Origin: Calditrichota bacterium
GTDB lineage: Bacteria > Electryoneota > RPQS01
Assembly (NCBI GenBank): GCA_020637395.1
Contig: JACJWA010000001.1
Location: forward strand, 1,736,001-1,800,000
DNA length: 64,000 nucleotides
Reading direction: 5' to 3'
Part shown: in pieces, positions 35,837 to 43,811 of the stretch
Layout of the letters: every line of letters begins with the position of its first letter
How positions within the stretch are numbered: the first letter of the stretch is position 1
Position numbers and translations under genes: made by a program
Notes under the pieces: generated by a model
What the model was told of the DNA's origin: nothing
The model's database searches: none
The model's input: only the letters and a program-made list of their open reading frames with translations

Positions 35837-36028
35837 TTAAGATTCTTCGTATAAATTGTCGAGAGGATTGTCGCCCGCGCCCTCATTGCGCTTGCGATTG
35901 CGCAGCTCTTCCTTCAACGCCTGATACTCTTCAGGGGAAATGTCGGCGTCGCGCAGCGCGCGCTCAAGCCGCTCCAATTCAGGATTCTTACGCTTCTTGG
36001 GGGGATGTGGTTTTTCAGAGCTATTCAT
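35837..36028 (-). CDS. Small charged protein of unknown function (SHOCT-like C-terminus)
   Basis: 63 residues from ATG 36028, overlapping the stop of the TIM-barrel gene by 8 bases. A basic Pro/Lys start (EKPHPPKKRKNPELERLERAL) is followed by DISPEEYQALKEELRNRKR, a helix-turn-helix pair similar to the short SHOCT motif (ISxEEYxxLKxxLL), then an acidic tail. No signal peptide or membrane segment. Being coupled to its neighbours on both sides makes it likely to be a real gene, but no function can be given. Confidence 0.55.
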   Translation of the reverse strand: MNSSEKPHPPKKRKNPELERLERALRDADISPEEYQALKEELRNRKRNEGAGDNPLDNLYEES

Positions 36029-36827
36029 GGCCGGTCGGGAAATGTGACGACAGCACACGGTCCAGACAGTCATTTGAGCCGCGCGCGTCTTCCAGGGAGA
36101 CTTCAAATGTGACGGAGGGCCGCGAGCCGCGGGCGAGCAAGGGTCCTATCAGAGCGGACAAATCCACCACTCCCTTGCCCAACCCCCAATGCAGGTCGGA
36201 CAATCCGTCGTTATCACTCAAGTGCAAATGCACGATTTGTTCGGAAAACTTCTCGATCCAATCCGTCGCCGGCACTCGCGCAAAACACGCAGCGTGACCG
36301 GTGTCGAGACACATACCCAAATACGGATGCTGAATCCGCGCAAACACCTCTTCAAACAACGTCGTGTCGTGTTCGTAGGTGTTTTCCATCGCGAGAACGA
36401 TGCCGTTGTCCGCCGCAACATCCAGCAGTCCGCGCAGCTTGTCACAAAACAGGTCCAACCACTTGCCGCGTGCCGTCGGCGGATACTGCGGCAGGAAGCC
36501 CGTGTGAAACACCATCAGTGGAGAGCCCAATACGCGCGCAGCCTCAATCCCCGCGGACAACGACTGATAGGAATAGTCTGCAATGTGCGCATCTTTTCCG
36601 GCCAGCGCCAAATTGTTGAACGGGCCATGGCAGGAAACCGGCAAATGTGCATCCGCCAAATCGTCCGAAAGTCCCAGTAGCACATCCCACTTGATCTTCG
36701 GCCACAGCGCATCCGTCGAACCGAACATCACTTCGATGCCAAGACCAAGCTCCACAAGTCGGGGAATCGCTTCCAGCACCTGACGGCTGTCCACATAAAC
36801 ACAGCGCGGAACAAGCAAGCTACTCAT
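36021..36827 (-). CDS. Sugar-phosphate isomerase/epimerase-like TIM-barrel protein (AP endonuclease family 2 fold)
   Basis: 268 residues with the xylose-isomerase-like barrel motifs in order: SCHGPFNN, LMVFHTGF, LAMENTYEHD, GMCLDTGHAACF, IVHLHLSDNDG and VTFEVSLED. The conserved His/Glu/Asp set would bind a divalent metal. Members include endonuclease IV, hydroxypyruvate isomerase and inosose dehydratase; the lack of the endonuclease IV signature argues against DNA repair. It sits, with 8-base overlaps on both sides, directly after the biotin-carrier gene of the carboxylase, where HMG-CoA lyase might have been expected. A metabolic role is likely, the substrate unknown. Confidence 0.82.
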   Translation of the reverse strand: MSSLLVPRCVYVDSRQVLEAIPRLVELGLGIEVMFGSTDALWPKIKWDVLLGLSDDLADAHLPVSCHGPFNNLALAGKDAHIADYSYQSLSAGIEAARVLGSPLMVFHTGFLPQYPPTARGKWLDLFCDKLRGLLDVAADNGIVLAMENTYEHDTTLFEEVFARIQHPYLGMCLDTGHAACFARVPATDWIEKFSEQIVHLHLSDNDGLSDLHWGLGKGVVDLSALIGPLLARGSRPSVTFEVSLEDARGSNDCLDRVLSSHFPTGHE

Positions 36828-37311
36828 CTGCCTCCAGGCTGATCAGCAACGCATCCGAGGAGACTGTTTGGCCAACTGCGATGTCCACTTTGGAAATCTT
36901 TCCCGCTCGCGGTGCGCGAAGGTTGTGTTCCATCTTCATCGCTTCCAACACCGCTACAATCTGATCGGCCTCCACGCTCTGGCCGCTCTTCACGGTCAGC
37001 TTGATGATTGTGCCGGGCATCGGAGAACGAATCTCGTTTTGCGATCCGCCCGCACCAGTCCCAGCGGCGCTTTCTTCAAGCTCGTGCAGGTCATAGGTGC
37101 GTCCGTCAAACCACACAAAGATGTGATCCTTCTGGCGAACTGCAAGTGTGCGATAGCGGCGGCGCTCGCCTTCGAGAATCAACTGACGTCCGCTGCAATC
37201 GCAATTCAGCACCGAGGACTCTCCGTCCTGCTGAACTTCGATTTGCTCGGGAGAGAGATGCACAATCGTCGCGGGAAATTCCCGCTGACCGATGCGATAG
37301 GTCTTGCTCAT
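36820..37311 (-). CDS. Biotin carboxyl carrier protein of an acyl-CoA carboxylase (separate subunit)
   Basis: 163 residues from ATG 37311 (ATGA overlap with the biotin carboxylase). The C-terminal 75 residues form a biotinyl domain: SPMPGTIIKLTVKSGQSVEA, then VLEAMKMEHNLRAP with the biotinylated Lys126 and paired Met residues. The N-terminal half resembles the BT/linker region of acyl-CoA carboxylase alpha chains. In most methylcrotonyl- or propionyl-CoA carboxylases this part is fused to the biotin carboxylase; here the two are separate genes that sum to about 663 residues, the size of a fused alpha chain. Confidence 0.92.
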   Translation of the reverse strand: MSKTYRIGQREFPATIVHLSPEQIEVQQDGESSVLNCDCSGRQLILEGERRRYRTLAVRQKDHIFVWFDGRTYDLHELEESAAGTGAGGSQNEIRSPMPGTIIKLTVKSGQSVEADQIVAVLEAMKMEHNLRAPRAGKISKVDIAVGQTVSSDALLISLEADE

Positions 37312-38810
37312 GCACCCGCTCCGGCCGTGCGCCAATCACCGAGCGTTTGCCACGGCGTTGCAGTTTGCGCAGAACCATTGCCCGACGCCGCTCTGGAGGT
37401 CGCGCGCGTTTGCTCATTGGCTGCGGCTAACAGCGCAGCCAATGCTTCCCCTGTCGGAAGCGGTTCCTTCCACTCTGAGAAGTGCTGCGCAATGAAATGC
37501 GTCGAGAGATTTCCCTTCACAAATTCGGGATGAGCCAGCACATCTTGAAGATAGCCCAACGGCGCGCGAACTCCCAACAATACGTAGTGCTTCAGCGCGT
37601 CGCGCATCCGCGCAATCGCGTGCGTGCGGTCGTCCGCCCAACAGATTACTTTGGAGAGAATCGGATCGTAGTACACGGGAATCTCAAAGCCCTCACGTAT
37701 TCCCGAGTCCACGCGCAATCCCGGCGAATGCGGCTCTTCGAGCCGCAGCACCGTGCCGCTGGACGGCAGAAATCCGTTGGTCGGGTCTTCCGCATAAACG
37801 CGGCACTCAATGGCGTGTCCGCGAAAACGTATCTGTTCTTGAGTTTTCGGAAGCTTCTCGCCCGAGGCCACCGTCAACTGCCAGGCAACCAGGTCTTCGC
37901 CCGTCACCATTTCGGTCACCGGGTGCTCGACCTGCAAGCGAGCGTTCACCTCGAGAAAATAGAACTTGTCCCCATCCAGAAGAAACTCTACCGTCCCCGC
38001 ATTGACATAGCCCGCGGCTTTGATGATGCGAATCGCCGCTTCGCCCATCCGCTTGCGCAGGTCGGGAGTCAGAGCGACGCTGGGAGATTCTTCGATAATC
38101 TTCTGATGCCGCCGCTGCACCGAGCACTCGCGCTCACCAAGATGCACCGCGTTGCCGTGTCCGTCACAGAACACCTGAAACTCGACGTGACGCGGGTTGT
38201 CAATATACTTCTCGAGATAGACCGCGTCATTCCCGAATGCCGATTTCGCTTCGCGCCGCGCGGCATCGAAAGACTCTTCGACTTCGTCCGCACTGCGCAC
38301 GATGCGCATGCCTTTGCCACCGCCGCCTGCCGCGGCCTTGATCAGCACGGGAAAACCAATCTCCTCGGCCTTCGTTTTGGCTTGCGCGGCAGTCCCCTCG
38401 GGAAGAAGAGCGCCCGGCGTGATCGGTACGTTGTGCTGGGTGGCAAGTTCGCGCGAAGAGATCTTGTCGCCCAGTCTGCGCATGGCGTCCGCAGGAGGTC
38501 CAACAAAGGTCAGTCCGGCCAATTGCACCGCTTCCGAGAATTCCGGATTCTCCGACAGAAATCCGTATCCGGGATGAATGGCCTCCGCGCCGTGCTCCCG
38601 CGCGGCGGCAATGATCTTCTCAACGTTCAGATAGCTCTCGGACGCTGGCGACGCGCCGATGTGCACCGCTTCGTCCGCGATTTCAACATGCAAGGCGTCG
38701 CGATCTGCATCGCTAAACACCGCAATCGTACGAATCCCCAATGCGCGCGCCGTGCGCATCACACGTACCGCAATCTCGCCGCGGTTTGCAATCAGAAGCG
38801 AGCGAATCAC
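37308..38810 (-). CDS. Biotin carboxylase subunit of an acyl-CoA carboxylase (probably methylcrotonyl-CoA)
   Basis: Carboxylates biotin with bicarbonate and ATP. 500 residues from GTG 38810, chosen because GGAG lies 9 bases upstream and it yields MIRSLLIANRGEIAVRV, the canonical start; it overlaps the hydratase stop as GTGA. ATP-grasp motifs: HPGYGFLSEN, KAAAGGGGKGMRIV, the FLLDGDKFYFLEVNARLQVEHPVTE region in two parts (FYFLEVNARLQVEH, VTEMVTGEDLV), and RGHAIECRVYAEDP. It stops about residue 500, with the biotin carrier in the next gene. Pairing with the MccB-like carboxyltransferase in the same operon suggests methylcrotonyl-CoA as substrate. Confidence 0.93.
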   Translation of the reverse strand: MIRSLLIANRGEIAVRVMRTARALGIRTIAVFSDADRDALHVEIADEAVHIGASPASESYLNVEKIIAAAREHGAEAIHPGYGFLSENPEFSEAVQLAGLTFVGPPADAMRRLGDKISSRELATQHNVPITPGALLPEGTAAQAKTKAEEIGFPVLIKAAAGGGGKGMRIVRSADEVEESFDAARREAKSAFGNDAVYLEKYIDNPRHVEFQVFCDGHGNAVHLGERECSVQRRHQKIIEESPSVALTPDLRKRMGEAAIRIIKAAGYVNAGTVEFLLDGDKFYFLEVNARLQVEHPVTEMVTGEDLVAWQLTVASGEKLPKTQEQIRFRGHAIECRVYAEDPTNGFLPSSGTVLRLEEPHSPGLRVDSGIREGFEIPVYYDPILSKVICWADDRTHAIARMRDALKHYVLLGVRAPLGYLQDVLAHPEFVKGNLSTHFIAQHFSEWKEPLPTGEALAALLAAANEQTRATSRAASGNGSAQTATPWQTLGDWRTAGAGA

Positions 38811-39589
38811 TTGCCGGGACTCCACGCGGGTGAACGCTTCTCAAGCAGCGCACTCAGTCCTTCTTGTCCTTCCGGACTGACGCGCTGACGAGCAATCCGC
38901 GCAGCCGTGAACTCGCGCGCATCGTCAATCGAGAAACGCGGCACTTCCCGCAACAGCTCTTTGGTCAAAGTCTGCGCCGTGGACGCGGAAAACAAAAGCT
39001 CGCGACCCCAGCCCTCTACGGCCTTGTCCAGCATTGCTTCGGGCACCACTTCATTGGCAATTCCCAAACGCAGGCACTCTTGCGCGGAAATCCTGCGACC
39101 CGTCAAGAACAGTTCGCGCGCGCGGCCCTCGCCCAGTTTGCGCAGGACAAAGGCCGAAATCGTTGCCGGGACAATTCCCAATCGTACTTCGCTGAACGCA
39201 GTCTGCGCATTCTCGGCCATGACCACAATGTCGGCTCCGCAAATCAACCCCGCTCCGCCGCCAAACGCTCCCCCCTGCACACGGGCAATTGTGGGCTTCG
39301 GAAACTCATACATCGTGCGAAAGAGATCGAATAGCTTCTTCGCGTCTTCAAGATTCTCGCTCTCCGAAACGCCAATCTGCGACCGCATCCAGTTGACGTC
39401 GGCTCCCGCACAAAACGTCGGCCCGTCCGCCGCCAAGACCAGCACCCGCAGCTCTGCGTCGTCAGCGAGCATGTCGAGCGTGGTCGTGAGCTCCGCAATC
39501 ATTTCGGCATTGAACGCGTTGCGCACGTCCGTCCTCGCAAGATACAGACGCGTGATCACACCGTCTTTTTCAACACGCAAAAAACTCAT
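38807..39589 (-). CDS. Enoyl-CoA hydratase family protein, methylglutaconyl-CoA hydratase-like
   Basis: 260 residues of crotonase fold: FCAGADVNWM forms the oxyanion-hole region, GGAFGGGAGLICGADIVV the second, then FSEVRLGIVPATISAFVLRKLG, FLTGRRISAQE and the ending SPEGQEGLSALLEKRSPAW. The GADVNWM, LGIVPATIS and EGQEGL...EKRSP.W wording is typical of 3-methylglutaconyl-CoA hydratase (LiuC/AUH), the step after methylcrotonyl-CoA carboxylase in leucine breakdown. It is coupled to the biotin carboxylase (GTGA) and to the upstream membrane protein (ATGA). Confidence 0.88.
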   Translation of the reverse strand: MSFLRVEKDGVITRLYLARTDVRNAFNAEMIAELTTTLDMLADDAELRVLVLAADGPTFCAGADVNWMRSQIGVSESENLEDAKKLFDLFRTMYEFPKPTIARVQGGAFGGGAGLICGADIVVMAENAQTAFSEVRLGIVPATISAFVLRKLGEGRARELFLTGRRISAQECLRLGIANEVVPEAMLDKAVEGWGRELLFSASTAQTLTKELLREVPRFSIDDAREFTAARIARQRVSPEGQEGLSALLEKRSPAWSPGK

Positions 39590-40074
39590 CTCACGTCGCT
39601 GCGTTTTGCCGTTTCCAATGCCATTTGAAAATGTTGAACCTTCTCGGACCCGACGACATATAGCCGCTTATTGCAGCGCACTGCGAGTCCTTCACCCAAT
39701 CTCATGTTGTAGTAAATCGCCCCGCGATACTTGTGAATTCCGATGCCCGCCATGAACGGGATTTGCCGTGGACCTTCGATTTCCACGTCCCGCAGCGCAA
39801 AGCGGCGCGTCCACAGCCGCGGACCAAAAGAAAGCTGCGTCGGAGTCACCCGCGTGTACATGCGCGTGAACGACCCGATGAAAATACTCATGCCAATGCC
39901 GCACGCAAACATCGCAAGCACCAGCAACAAGGGCATGGACGTGAACAACGGACTGACAAAGAATGCCGCACCGGACAAAATCGTCAACGGTCCGCGCAGC
40001 GGAGTGTCTTGAAACTCCTCATAGACGGCCGGTTCTGCGATTTCTCCTGCTCCGTGAGAAGCGACCGTGGTCAC
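39586..40074 (-). CDS. Small membrane protein of unknown function, paralogue 1
   Basis: 162 residues. A polar N-terminus, two hydrophobic segments (about 30-50 and 48-68), then a soluble C-terminal domain of about 90 residues: LSFGPRLWTRRFALRDVEIEG, GIGIHKYRGAIYYNMRLG, LAVRCNKRLYVVGSEK. The domain pattern (strand-rich, with a basic/aromatic core and a final helix) resembles bacterial PH-like domains. It matches the next gene upstream along the whole length, so the two arose by duplication. ATGA overlaps tie it to the hydratase and to the paralogue. No function is known to me; co-translation with carboxylase genes suggests some link to that pathway. Confidence 0.75.
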   Translation of the reverse strand: MTTVASHGAGEIAEPAVYEEFQDTPLRGPLTILSGAAFFVSPLFTSMPLLLVLAMFACGIGMSIFIGSFTRMYTRVTPTQLSFGPRLWTRRFALRDVEIEGPRQIPFMAGIGIHKYRGAIYYNMRLGEGLAVRCNKRLYVVGSEKVQHFQMALETAKRSDVR

Positions 40075-40523
40075 GACGAATGCCGGGCGCCAGCGGCGCG
40101 CAACGCGGAAATCAATTCTTCACTTCTGCCGCTGCCTACCACGAACTCCTTACCAGAGATTTTCACCGCCACGCCTCTGCCTCCCCGTGCATTGTAGTAG
40201 AGCTTACCCTTGTACCGATGAACGCCCGTCCCTGCCCCGCGCGGAATCTCCTCGACTCCGTAGACCGTCACATCCGAAATTCGGACGCGCTTGCCGCCGA
40301 TCGTCGGTCCGAACTGGAACTCCTCCGAAGTCACCAGCGTTTTCATCGCCATCAGTTTCCAGACAAACAACGTCATGACTCCTGCTATGAGAAGCATGAT
40401 CGCCGTCAGGATTGCGGGGATCCTGAGGAAAACCGGAATGGCCGCGATGCTCAGAAACGAAAACGCCGCAAGCGGTTTGCGAACAAAAATCTCGTCATTC
40501 TCTTCAAAGTACGGTGCGTCCAA
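40071..40523 (-). CDS. Small membrane protein of unknown function, paralogue 2
   Basis: 150 residues: an acidic start (MDAPYFEENDEIFV), two hydrophobic segments (about 16-36 and 37-57) and a C-terminal domain with FQFGPTIGGKRVRISDVTVYG, GTGVHRYKGKLYYNARGG and VAVKISGKEFVVGSGRSEE. The G-x-H-(K/R)-Y-(K/R)-G-x-x-YYN core, the V-x-V/AVR strand and the VGS ending recur in the neighbouring gene. The start is two bases after the mccB-like stop. Likely a PH-like domain membrane protein; role unknown. Confidence 0.75.
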   Translation of the reverse strand: MDAPYFEENDEIFVRKPLAAFSFLSIAAIPVFLRIPAILTAIMLLIAGVMTLFVWKLMAMKTLVTSEEFQFGPTIGGKRVRISDVTVYGVEEIPRGAGTGVHRYKGKLYYNARGGRGVAVKISGKEFVVGSGRSEELISALRAAGARHSS

Positions 40524-40525
40524 GC

Positions 40526-42136
40526 CTACATCCGATAGATGCCGGGCTGGTACTCCGGTACCGGAGCATTCGCTGACATCGCAATTCCCAATCCCAGCGC
40601 GTCGCGTGTGGAAAGCGGATCGAGAATGCCGTCATCCCAGAGCCGGGCCGTCGAGTAGTAGGGATTGCCTTCGCGCTCATATTGCTCGAGCACCGGACGG
40701 CGTATGCTCTCGGCTTCTTCTTCTGACAGAGTTTGGCCCTTTGCCTCCAACTGCTCGCGTTTCACCTGCACCAGCACGTCGGCTGCCTGCTGCGGTCCCA
40801 TCACCGTGATTCGCGAATGCGGCCACATCCAGAGCAAACGCGGGCTATACCCTCTGCCGCACATCGCGTAGTTGCCTGCACCTGCCGAGGACCCGATCAC
40901 CACAGAGAATTTCGGCACATTGGCACAGGCCACCGCGTGCACCATCTTCGCACCGTCCGAAGCAATTGCACCTTGCTCATATTCTTTGCCGACAATAAAG
41001 CCCGTGATGTTCTGCAGGAAGACGAGCGGCACCTTGCGCAAGCAGCAAAGCTCAATGAAGTGCGCGCCCTTCTTGGCCGATTCGCCGAACAGCACTCCGT
41101 TATTCGCGACGATGCCCACGAGATAGCCGTGGATTCTGGCGAACCCGCACACCAGAGTTGTGCCATAGCGCGCCTTGAATTCCTGAAAGCGCGACCCGTC
41201 CACGATGCGCGCAATCACTTCCTTCATGTCGAACGGTTTGCGCACGTCCACCGGAACAAGTCCCAAAAGCTCCTGCGGATCGTAGTACGGATCCTCAGGC
41301 GACTCTTGATCAAATGCAAACTTTGGACGCGGACCAAGCGACTCGATGATCGAGCGCGCGGTGTCGAGTGCCTGCGTGTCATCTTCCGCGAAATGATCTG
41401 CTACGCCGGAGATGCGCGTATGCACGTCCGCGCCACCCAACTCCTCCGCACTCACACTCACTCCGGTCGCGGCTTTCACCAGAGGCGGCCCGCCGATGAA
41501 AATCGTTCCCGTGCCCTTTACAATGACGGTTTCATCCGACATCGCCGGAACATAGGCTCCTCCCGCCGTGCACGAGCCCATGACCACCGCAATCTGCGGA
41601 ATACGCTGTGCACTGAGATTCGCCTGATTGTAAAAGATTCGCCCGAAATGATCGCGGTCGGCAAAAGTCCCCGCCTGTTCCGGAAGAAAAATCCCGCCGG
41701 AATCCACCAGGTACACACACGGCAAGTGATTTTGCAGCGCCACTTCCTGCGCGCGCAGGTGCTTCTTGATCGTCATCGGGAAGTACGTGCCGCCTTTGAC
41801 CGTGGCATCGTTGGCGACGACCAGGACTTCGCTGCCATGCACGACTCCGATGCCCGTCACCACGCCCGCTCCCGGAGCTTCGTCGCCATACATCCCCTGC
41901 GCGGCCAATGGACTGAGTTCCAGAAACGGCGTGTGCGGATCAAACAATCTGTTCAATCGCTCGCGCACAGGCAGCTTGCCGCGCGCCTGATGCCGCTCAA
42001 TGTGCGGCGCAGGTCCACCCGCGGGATGCAGCAGATTCAGTTTGCCGCGCAACTCTTCCACCAACAGCCGCATCGCTTGCGCGTTTTCGGCAAATCCCGG
42101 ATCTGATGTGCGAATGTTGGTCGAAAGCCGTTTCAA
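40526..42136 (-). CDS. mccB: Methylcrotonyl-CoA carboxylase carboxyltransferase (beta) subunit
   Basis: Transfers CO2 from carboxybiotin to 3-methylcrotonyl-CoA in leucine catabolism. 536 residues: HIERHQARGKLPVRERLNRL, VVANDATVKGGTYFPMTIKKHLRAQE in two blocks, YLVDSGGIFLPEQ, HFGRIFYNQANLSAQ, VVMGSCTAGGAYVPAMSDE, GGPPLVKAATG and SAEELGGADVHTR. These phrases, especially FPxTxKKHLRAQE and IFYNQAxxSA, are those of the methylcrotonyl rather than the propionyl/acetyl branch. It is the first gene of the run leading to the split alpha chain. Confidence 0.94.
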   Translation of the reverse strand: MKRLSTNIRTSDPGFAENAQAMRLLVEELRGKLNLLHPAGGPAPHIERHQARGKLPVRERLNRLFDPHTPFLELSPLAAQGMYGDEAPGAGVVTGIGVVHGSEVLVVANDATVKGGTYFPMTIKKHLRAQEVALQNHLPCVYLVDSGGIFLPEQAGTFADRDHFGRIFYNQANLSAQRIPQIAVVMGSCTAGGAYVPAMSDETVIVKGTGTIFIGGPPLVKAATGVSVSAEELGGADVHTRISGVADHFAEDDTQALDTARSIIESLGPRPKFAFDQESPEDPYYDPQELLGLVPVDVRKPFDMKEVIARIVDGSRFQEFKARYGTTLVCGFARIHGYLVGIVANNGVLFGESAKKGAHFIELCCLRKVPLVFLQNITGFIVGKEYEQGAIASDGAKMVHAVACANVPKFSVVIGSSAGAGNYAMCGRGYSPRLLWMWPHSRITVMGPQQAADVLVQVKREQLEAKGQTLSEEEAESIRRPVLEQYEREGNPYYSTARLWDDGILDPLSTRDALGLGIAMSANAPVPEYQPGIYRM

Positions 42137-42151
42137 GAGTTTCTTCTGCCG

Positions 42152-43018
42152 TTAATGTGCTGAATTGGATTTGCGAATCTCGATCTCGCCATTTACCGTC
42201 GAACAGTCAATCGTGTGCTTGCCTTCATTGACCGCCAACTTGACGCTTTCGCCGAACAGCCCGTCGTCCGCCGCATTCCCCCAATCCGTGCGGATCGTGC
42301 CGTTGACGATCGAACCAGCCTTGATCGTGAAGCTCGAAGATTCCGGAATCGCGATGTCAATCTCGCCGTTGGCCGTTGAAGCAGAAATGTCGGAAGACAG
42401 GAGCTTCGTCACTGTAACAGACACTTCGCCATTGGCCGTGCTCACGTCGCAGCCGCCCGCGAGCGTGCCGACCGTGATGTCCACTTCGCCGTTTGCGCAC
42501 GACGCCTCGATTTCACCAGCCACCGCTTCCGCTGTGTTAAATCGAATCTCGCCGTTTGCGCAGGAGAGGTCCGCGGCACCTTGCATCTCGGAAGCGTCTA
42601 TCTCGCCGTTCGCGCACGAGGCTTCCAGGTCCAGCTCTTTCGGCGCAAGGATGACAAAGTCCATGTTGGCGCTGATTTCATCCCAGGTCCACTTCGAATC
42701 GGGATATTCTCCGCTGACCTCGATTGCAGCTCCGTTGCGCTTGACGACTGGCTTGAAGCCCTCAAGATAGTCCTGCCCCTGCTTCAAATTCTCGCAGCGA
42801 ATCTCGACAAAAGCCGTGACATGCACCGTGGTCCGCGACTCGCCCGTCAACTTGATTTCGCCGTTCACCGCTTCACAAGACAAGGTCTTGATTCCGCTTG
42901 CTGATTCCTCGAAGCGGACCGTGTCGCGATAAACATACTCATCGCCGTGTTTCACAAATTCCGCCGCGAACAGCTGCGACCACCAAAGTGCCGCGATCAA
43001 CAAGAAGTACTTAGTCAT
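42152..43018 (-). CDS. Exported DUF4097-type protein with repeated (A/V)NGEI motifs
   Basis: 288 residues with a signal peptide (MTKYFLLIAALWWSQLFA). The body is built of short beta units that each carry NGE or a close variant: EAVNGEIK, SCANGEID, SCANGEIR, SCANGEVD, STANGEVS, STANGEID, SIVNGTIR and STVNGEIE, about 18-25 residues apart. This is the DUF4097 (putative adhesin) pattern, likely a right-handed beta-helix. Function is unknown; in other bacteria similar proteins accompany envelope-stress regulators. It lies 11 bases from the next gene of an exported trio. Confidence 0.82.
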   Translation of the reverse strand: MTKYFLLIAALWWSQLFAAEFVKHGDEYVYRDTVRFEESASGIKTLSCEAVNGEIKLTGESRTTVHVTAFVEIRCENLKQGQDYLEGFKPVVKRNGAAIEVSGEYPDSKWTWDEISANMDFVILAPKELDLEASCANGEIDASEMQGAADLSCANGEIRFNTAEAVAGEIEASCANGEVDITVGTLAGGCDVSTANGEVSVTVTKLLSSDISASTANGEIDIAIPESSSFTIKAGSIVNGTIRTDWGNAADDGLFGESVKLAVNEGKHTIDCSTVNGEIEIRKSNSAH

Positions 43019-43029
43019 GAGTTGCTCCC

Positions 43030-43809
43030 TTAACGTGTGGTTGGAAGCGGGACCTCAAATTTCGGTTCAACATCGGAGGCCTGATCCCGAAGATTCAGGC
43101 TGAATCCGCCATACCCCAATCGGACCAGACTCAGCGGCGGCACCTCGTCGCTCCGATAGGCGATAACTTTCGCGCCGTTCCCGCCCGAGCCTGAGTAAGG
43201 AGTCACATCATAAGATCCGCTGAACAGCTTCAGCTCGGAATCTTCGCCGGGTTTGGGACGATCCTGCAAGTCAAAATCAAACTCATCGGCAGGCGGTTTG
43301 AAAGCAATGCTAGAAAACGAACCCTTGTTGACTCGCCACAATGCGCGGTAAACTTCCCCGACTTTTTCACCCGGTTCGACCACCAAATCAAGGTCAACAC
43401 TCGGGCGATCCGTCTCCAAGCTTCGGTAGGTCATCTGCAGCCACGCCGCGTTCTTGCCCAGCCAATTCACTCTGCCCAAGTAAGTTACGGAAAGGTGCGC
43501 CATGACCGGACCAAACGGACCGGAAATCTCTTTCCATTCCGTCAAAGCATAGACCGCGTTCGTTCCCGTCTCCGAATCTTCCAGAAATCCGCGATAGAGC
43601 AGTCGCCTCGCCCAAATCAGTGCCTTGGCAACCAGCATGGTCTGCGGATCGCTCTGAAGCAAGCCACTGGGAGAAACCAAACTGTCCGTCACCAGACTAT
43701 CTGCCGCCGTGGAATCGGTAGGTTCAGGTTCCAGGCTATAGGGGTACTGCGCGAAACTCGTTACACTCAAAAGGAGCAGCGCAAGAAAGAGAATGTTTCG
43801 CCGGCGCAA
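43030..43809 (-). CDS. Exported protein of unknown function
   Basis: 259 residues with a clear signal peptide (RRRNILFLALLLLSVTSFAQ). A Ser/Thr/Asp-rich linker follows, then a domain with alternating strands (MAHLSVTYLGRVNWLGKNAAW, MTYRSLETDRPSVDLDLVVEP). I recognise no family. The neighbours on both sides are also exported proteins, and the three abut, so they may be one functional unit at the cell envelope. Confidence 0.7.
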   Translation of the reverse strand: MRRRNILFLALLLLSVTSFAQYPYSLEPEPTDSTAADSLVTDSLVSPSGLLQSDPQTMLVAKALIWARRLLYRGFLEDSETGTNAVYALTEWKEISGPFGPVMAHLSVTYLGRVNWLGKNAAWLQMTYRSLETDRPSVDLDLVVEPGEKVGEVYRALWRVNKGSFSSIAFKPPADEFDFDLQDRPKPGEDSELKLFSGSYDVTPYSGSGGNGAKVIAYRSDEVPPLSLVRLGYGGFSLNLRDQASDVEPKFEVPLPTTR

Positions 43810-43811
43810 GA

